From Hansfordia pulvinata (lineage: Eukaryota > Ascomycota > Sordariomycetes > Xylariales), in the NCBI GenBank assembly GCA_006538405.1, contig BJKQ01000054.1, positions 1 to 19,803 of the forward strand: a DNA stretch of 19,803 nucleotides, given 5' to 3'. The notes below the pieces were generated by a model. The model did no database searches. It had not been told where the DNA came from and saw only the letters and a list, made by a program, of their open reading frames with translations. Of the stretch, positions 17,869 to 19,803 are shown in pieces; positions within the stretch are counted from its first letter, which is position 1; every line of letters begins with the position of its first letter. The position numbers and the translations under genes were made by a program.

Positions 17869-18581
17869 AGTATAAAAAAGAATCCGTAGGATTTTTTTTT
17901 TACTCCTTGGACTTTTGAGTTTTATTTAATTTAAAAGCCGATATTTAGTTTTCTAGAGAGAGGGGGGGGGGAGGGGTGCGTGTAAGATGTTACCTACCCC
18001 CCCCCCGTTGGAGATGCAAGTTTACCCTTAGTATATATAAAAGTATATATAAAAGTATTAATATCTGTGTATAGACTTTAAAATTTTTATTGTTTTATAG
18101 TAGGACAGAGGGCGGAGCTTGCATGTTTACACTAATCGTAGAAGGGGTACCCAAGCAACCCTTGTATACCTCCGCCTATAAGAATTATAGCCCTCCGCCC
18201 TCCACTTATATAGTTAGCAATCAGTGTATATAAGCAAGCTATTTAGACATAGGATTTAGATGTAAACCCCTATATATTTGTGCTTGCCATATCCAGAACC
18301 AGACCGAAGGTTAAGTGAAGGTTAAGGTTAAGGATCCGCAAGCTCGAACTTTAAGTATTTCATTTGTATCTAATCGAAGCGCAAGCTCACCTGTTATTCT
18401 TTACTTTATTTTTTTTTTTTCGTTCCCATATTAATATTAGGCTTACTAAAAAAAAAAAAATTTTTTTTTGTTAGTTCGGTTGATAACTTATCCTATGGAC
18501 TTGTGTAAGGGGAGCCTGGATGAGAGCTAGGGTATCTTACAAGAATCCTCCACACCTCCCAGTAAGCTAAAAGATTCTTTA
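17869..18581. other. Intergenic spacer trnY-trnN, right arm
   Basis: Mirror of 10474-11190. The hexamer array at about 18286-18352 here has CAGACCG where the left arm has CAGAACCG, and TTAAGTG where the left arm has TTAAGGTG. No gene is visible. Confidence 0.7.
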
Positions 18582-18651
18582 GTCTCTATAGCTCAATGGT
18601 AGAGCTTGATACTGTTAATATCATGATAGATGTTCGATTCATCTTAGAGGC
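18582..18651 (+). tRNA. trnN(guu): tRNA-Asn (GUU), right-arm copy
   Basis: Identical to the left-arm copy at 10404-10473, with anticodon loop CTGTTAA. Confidence 0.93.
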
Positions 18652-18670
18652 GTAATCTAATTCTAACTAA

Positions 18671-18743
18671 GGGATATTAGCATAGTGGTAATGCGTATGA
18701 CTTTTAATCATCTTTATGTGAGTTCGAATCTCTCTCATATCCT
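18671..18743 (+). tRNA. trnK(uuu): tRNA-Lys (UUU), right-arm copy with 2-nt insertion
   Basis: It matches the left-arm copy except that the 3' side of the T stem reads CTCTCTC where the left arm has CTCTC, two extra bases between the T arm and the acceptor. The acceptor GGGATAT/ATATCCT and anticodon loop CTTTTAA are intact. The insertion should distort the T-arm/acceptor stack, so this copy is either a sequencing error in a dinucleotide repeat or a defective gene. Confidence 0.8.
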
Positions 18744-19436
18744 AATTAATTATTAGGAGGCTTTAACTACGCACTAGATTTTTTAAGTGTGTTATTCGAG
18801 GTGAGCTTGCCTCCCTTACCTTTTTTAACTAACTATAGTTCTTACTTTTTTGTGTGGGCTGGTAGAGCAGTTCCTTATGAGGCTGATCCGGAGGATCAGC
18901 AAGCTCTGCTCTCATGAATTTCGCGTAGCCAGCCCACCCTCTCTAAGAATTTAGCGCACGGGGGGGGGGTACCCCCCCCCTCCGCTCTTGAAGGCCTTAA
19001 CTTTATTTAAGATAACGGACATTTCAAAATAGCTAGAATAATATAGATATTAAGGTGACACTTTAAAATTCTCCTTTTCGTACTATAATTAACACAGAAA
19101 TATAATACTTTAGAGGGTGTCTGAGGTACCCGTCCCACCCTTTAAAGATTTATCATTCCTAAATATTTAAATAAACCGTAGGCCTAAAATAAAGCTCCCT
19201 TCTTCTGTTAACTTTCCTTGTTTCATTGATAGAGTTTATACTATTTAGTAGCCTAAATTACTAAGGTAATCTTTCACCTATTTCCTCTTTCCTCCTTCCT
19301 TACCTTTTTTTTTTATTATTATCCTGAACCTTAACCAAAAGAGAATTTACACACGTAGAGGAGGCGGAGGCGGTTCCCTTAAGAATTATAGCACACCCTC
19401 CCCGGATTAGCAGACTACAAGAAAAAAAGCGAACAA
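18744..19436. other. Intergenic spacer trnK-trnG, right arm
   Basis: Mirror of 9620-10313, including the composite GC element (hairpin at 18856-18935, G10-TA-C9 palindrome near 18960-18980). No gene is visible. Confidence 0.65.
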
Positions 19437-19506
19437 GTGATTATAATTTAATGGTAAAATGGCTGTCTTCCAAATAGAGTATGTTGGTTCAAGTCCGACT
19501 AGTCAC
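19437..19506 (+). tRNA. trnG(ucc): tRNA-Gly (UCC), right-arm copy
   Basis: Identical to the left-arm copy at 9550-9619, with anticodon loop CTTCCAA. Confidence 0.92.
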
Positions 19507-19676
19507 AATTTAAATGTAGCTTTTATTAAGTGATAGGTGATAACTTATGCTTTGGTATACTTAATTATGTAACGTAGTAAGGTAAGGAAGGAGGCTACTC
19601 CTCTCCCCTCTCCTCCTTTAAAAATTGCACTCGTAGTGATGTATTTTTTATAGTTAAGGTATATAATAACTAAATA

Positions 19677-19748
19677 GAATCAGTAACTTAATTGGTCGAG
19701 AGCTACTTTGTCACAGTAGTAGATGTCGGTTCGAATCCGACCTGTTTC
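19677..19748 (+). tRNA. trnD(guc): tRNA-Asp (GUC), right-arm copy
   Basis: Identical to the left-arm copy at 9308-9379, with anticodon loop TTGTCAC. Confidence 0.92.
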
Positions 19749-19803
19749 GTATAAAGTTGGCCTTCAACTAAAGAGTATAAAGCGCACAAATAGTAAAAAC
19801 AGA

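Larger units (their letters stand above)
14561..19803. repeat. Large inverted repeat, right arm (cut by window end)
   Basis: This is the reverse complement of 9253-14494, carrying rns, trnY, trnN, trnK, trnG and trnD on the plus strand. Its last bases still match the left arm, so the true end is not reached. Differences noticed are indels only, for example A6 against T5 and C8 against G7 near 14775, two extra bases in trnK, C10 against C11 near 18960, and T10 against A11 near 19310. Confidence 0.97.

Overview
This window is fungal mitochondrial DNA, most likely from a filamentous ascomycete (Pezizomycotina). The evidence is AT-rich sequence, minus-strand cox3 and nad6 genes that need UGA read as tryptophan (mould mitochondrial code), a tRNA-Trp with a UCA anticodon to match, and an rps3 gene inside a group I intron at the 'omega' site of the large rRNA (E. 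coli 23S position about 2449). The gene order also fits: rns, Y, N, K, G, D, S, W, nad6, V, cox3, I, S, P, rnl. I cannot name the species.

Layout: 1-1209 is the 5' part of the rnl intron with the start of rps3, both cut by the left edge. 1210-~4335 is rnl up to that intron. Then come trnP, trnS(uga), trnI, cox3, trnV, nad6, trnW, trnS(gcu), trnD, trnG, trnK, trnN, trnY and rns (~12087-13767), all on the minus strand and so readable as one polycistronic block starting upstream of rns. From 14494 the sequence folds back on itself. The right half (14561-19803) is the reverse complement of 9253-14494, so rns, trnY, trnN, trnK, trnG and trnD appear again on the plus strand. The right arm is cut by the window edge, so the palindrome may be longer.

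The fold-back axis is a 66-nt asymmetric spacer inside one copy of a dispersed GC-rich hairpin element whose ends are GGGCTGG and CCAGCCC. The two arms differ, where I compared them, only by 1-2 nt insertions or deletions, mostly in homopolymers or short repeats. I saw no substitutions. This leaves two readings: a real large inverted repeat, or a fold-back artefact in a long-read sequence.

Intergenic regions are full of short GC-rich mobile-looking elements sharing the core GAGCTTGC. The same elements lie inside both rRNAs and inside the reading frames of nad6 and rps3. Two further repeat types are TTAACC/TCTGGT hexamer arrays and near-perfect homopolymer palindromes (GnTACn, AnTn). No plasmid, polymerase, CRISPR or defence gene is visible. 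The novelty here is structural.
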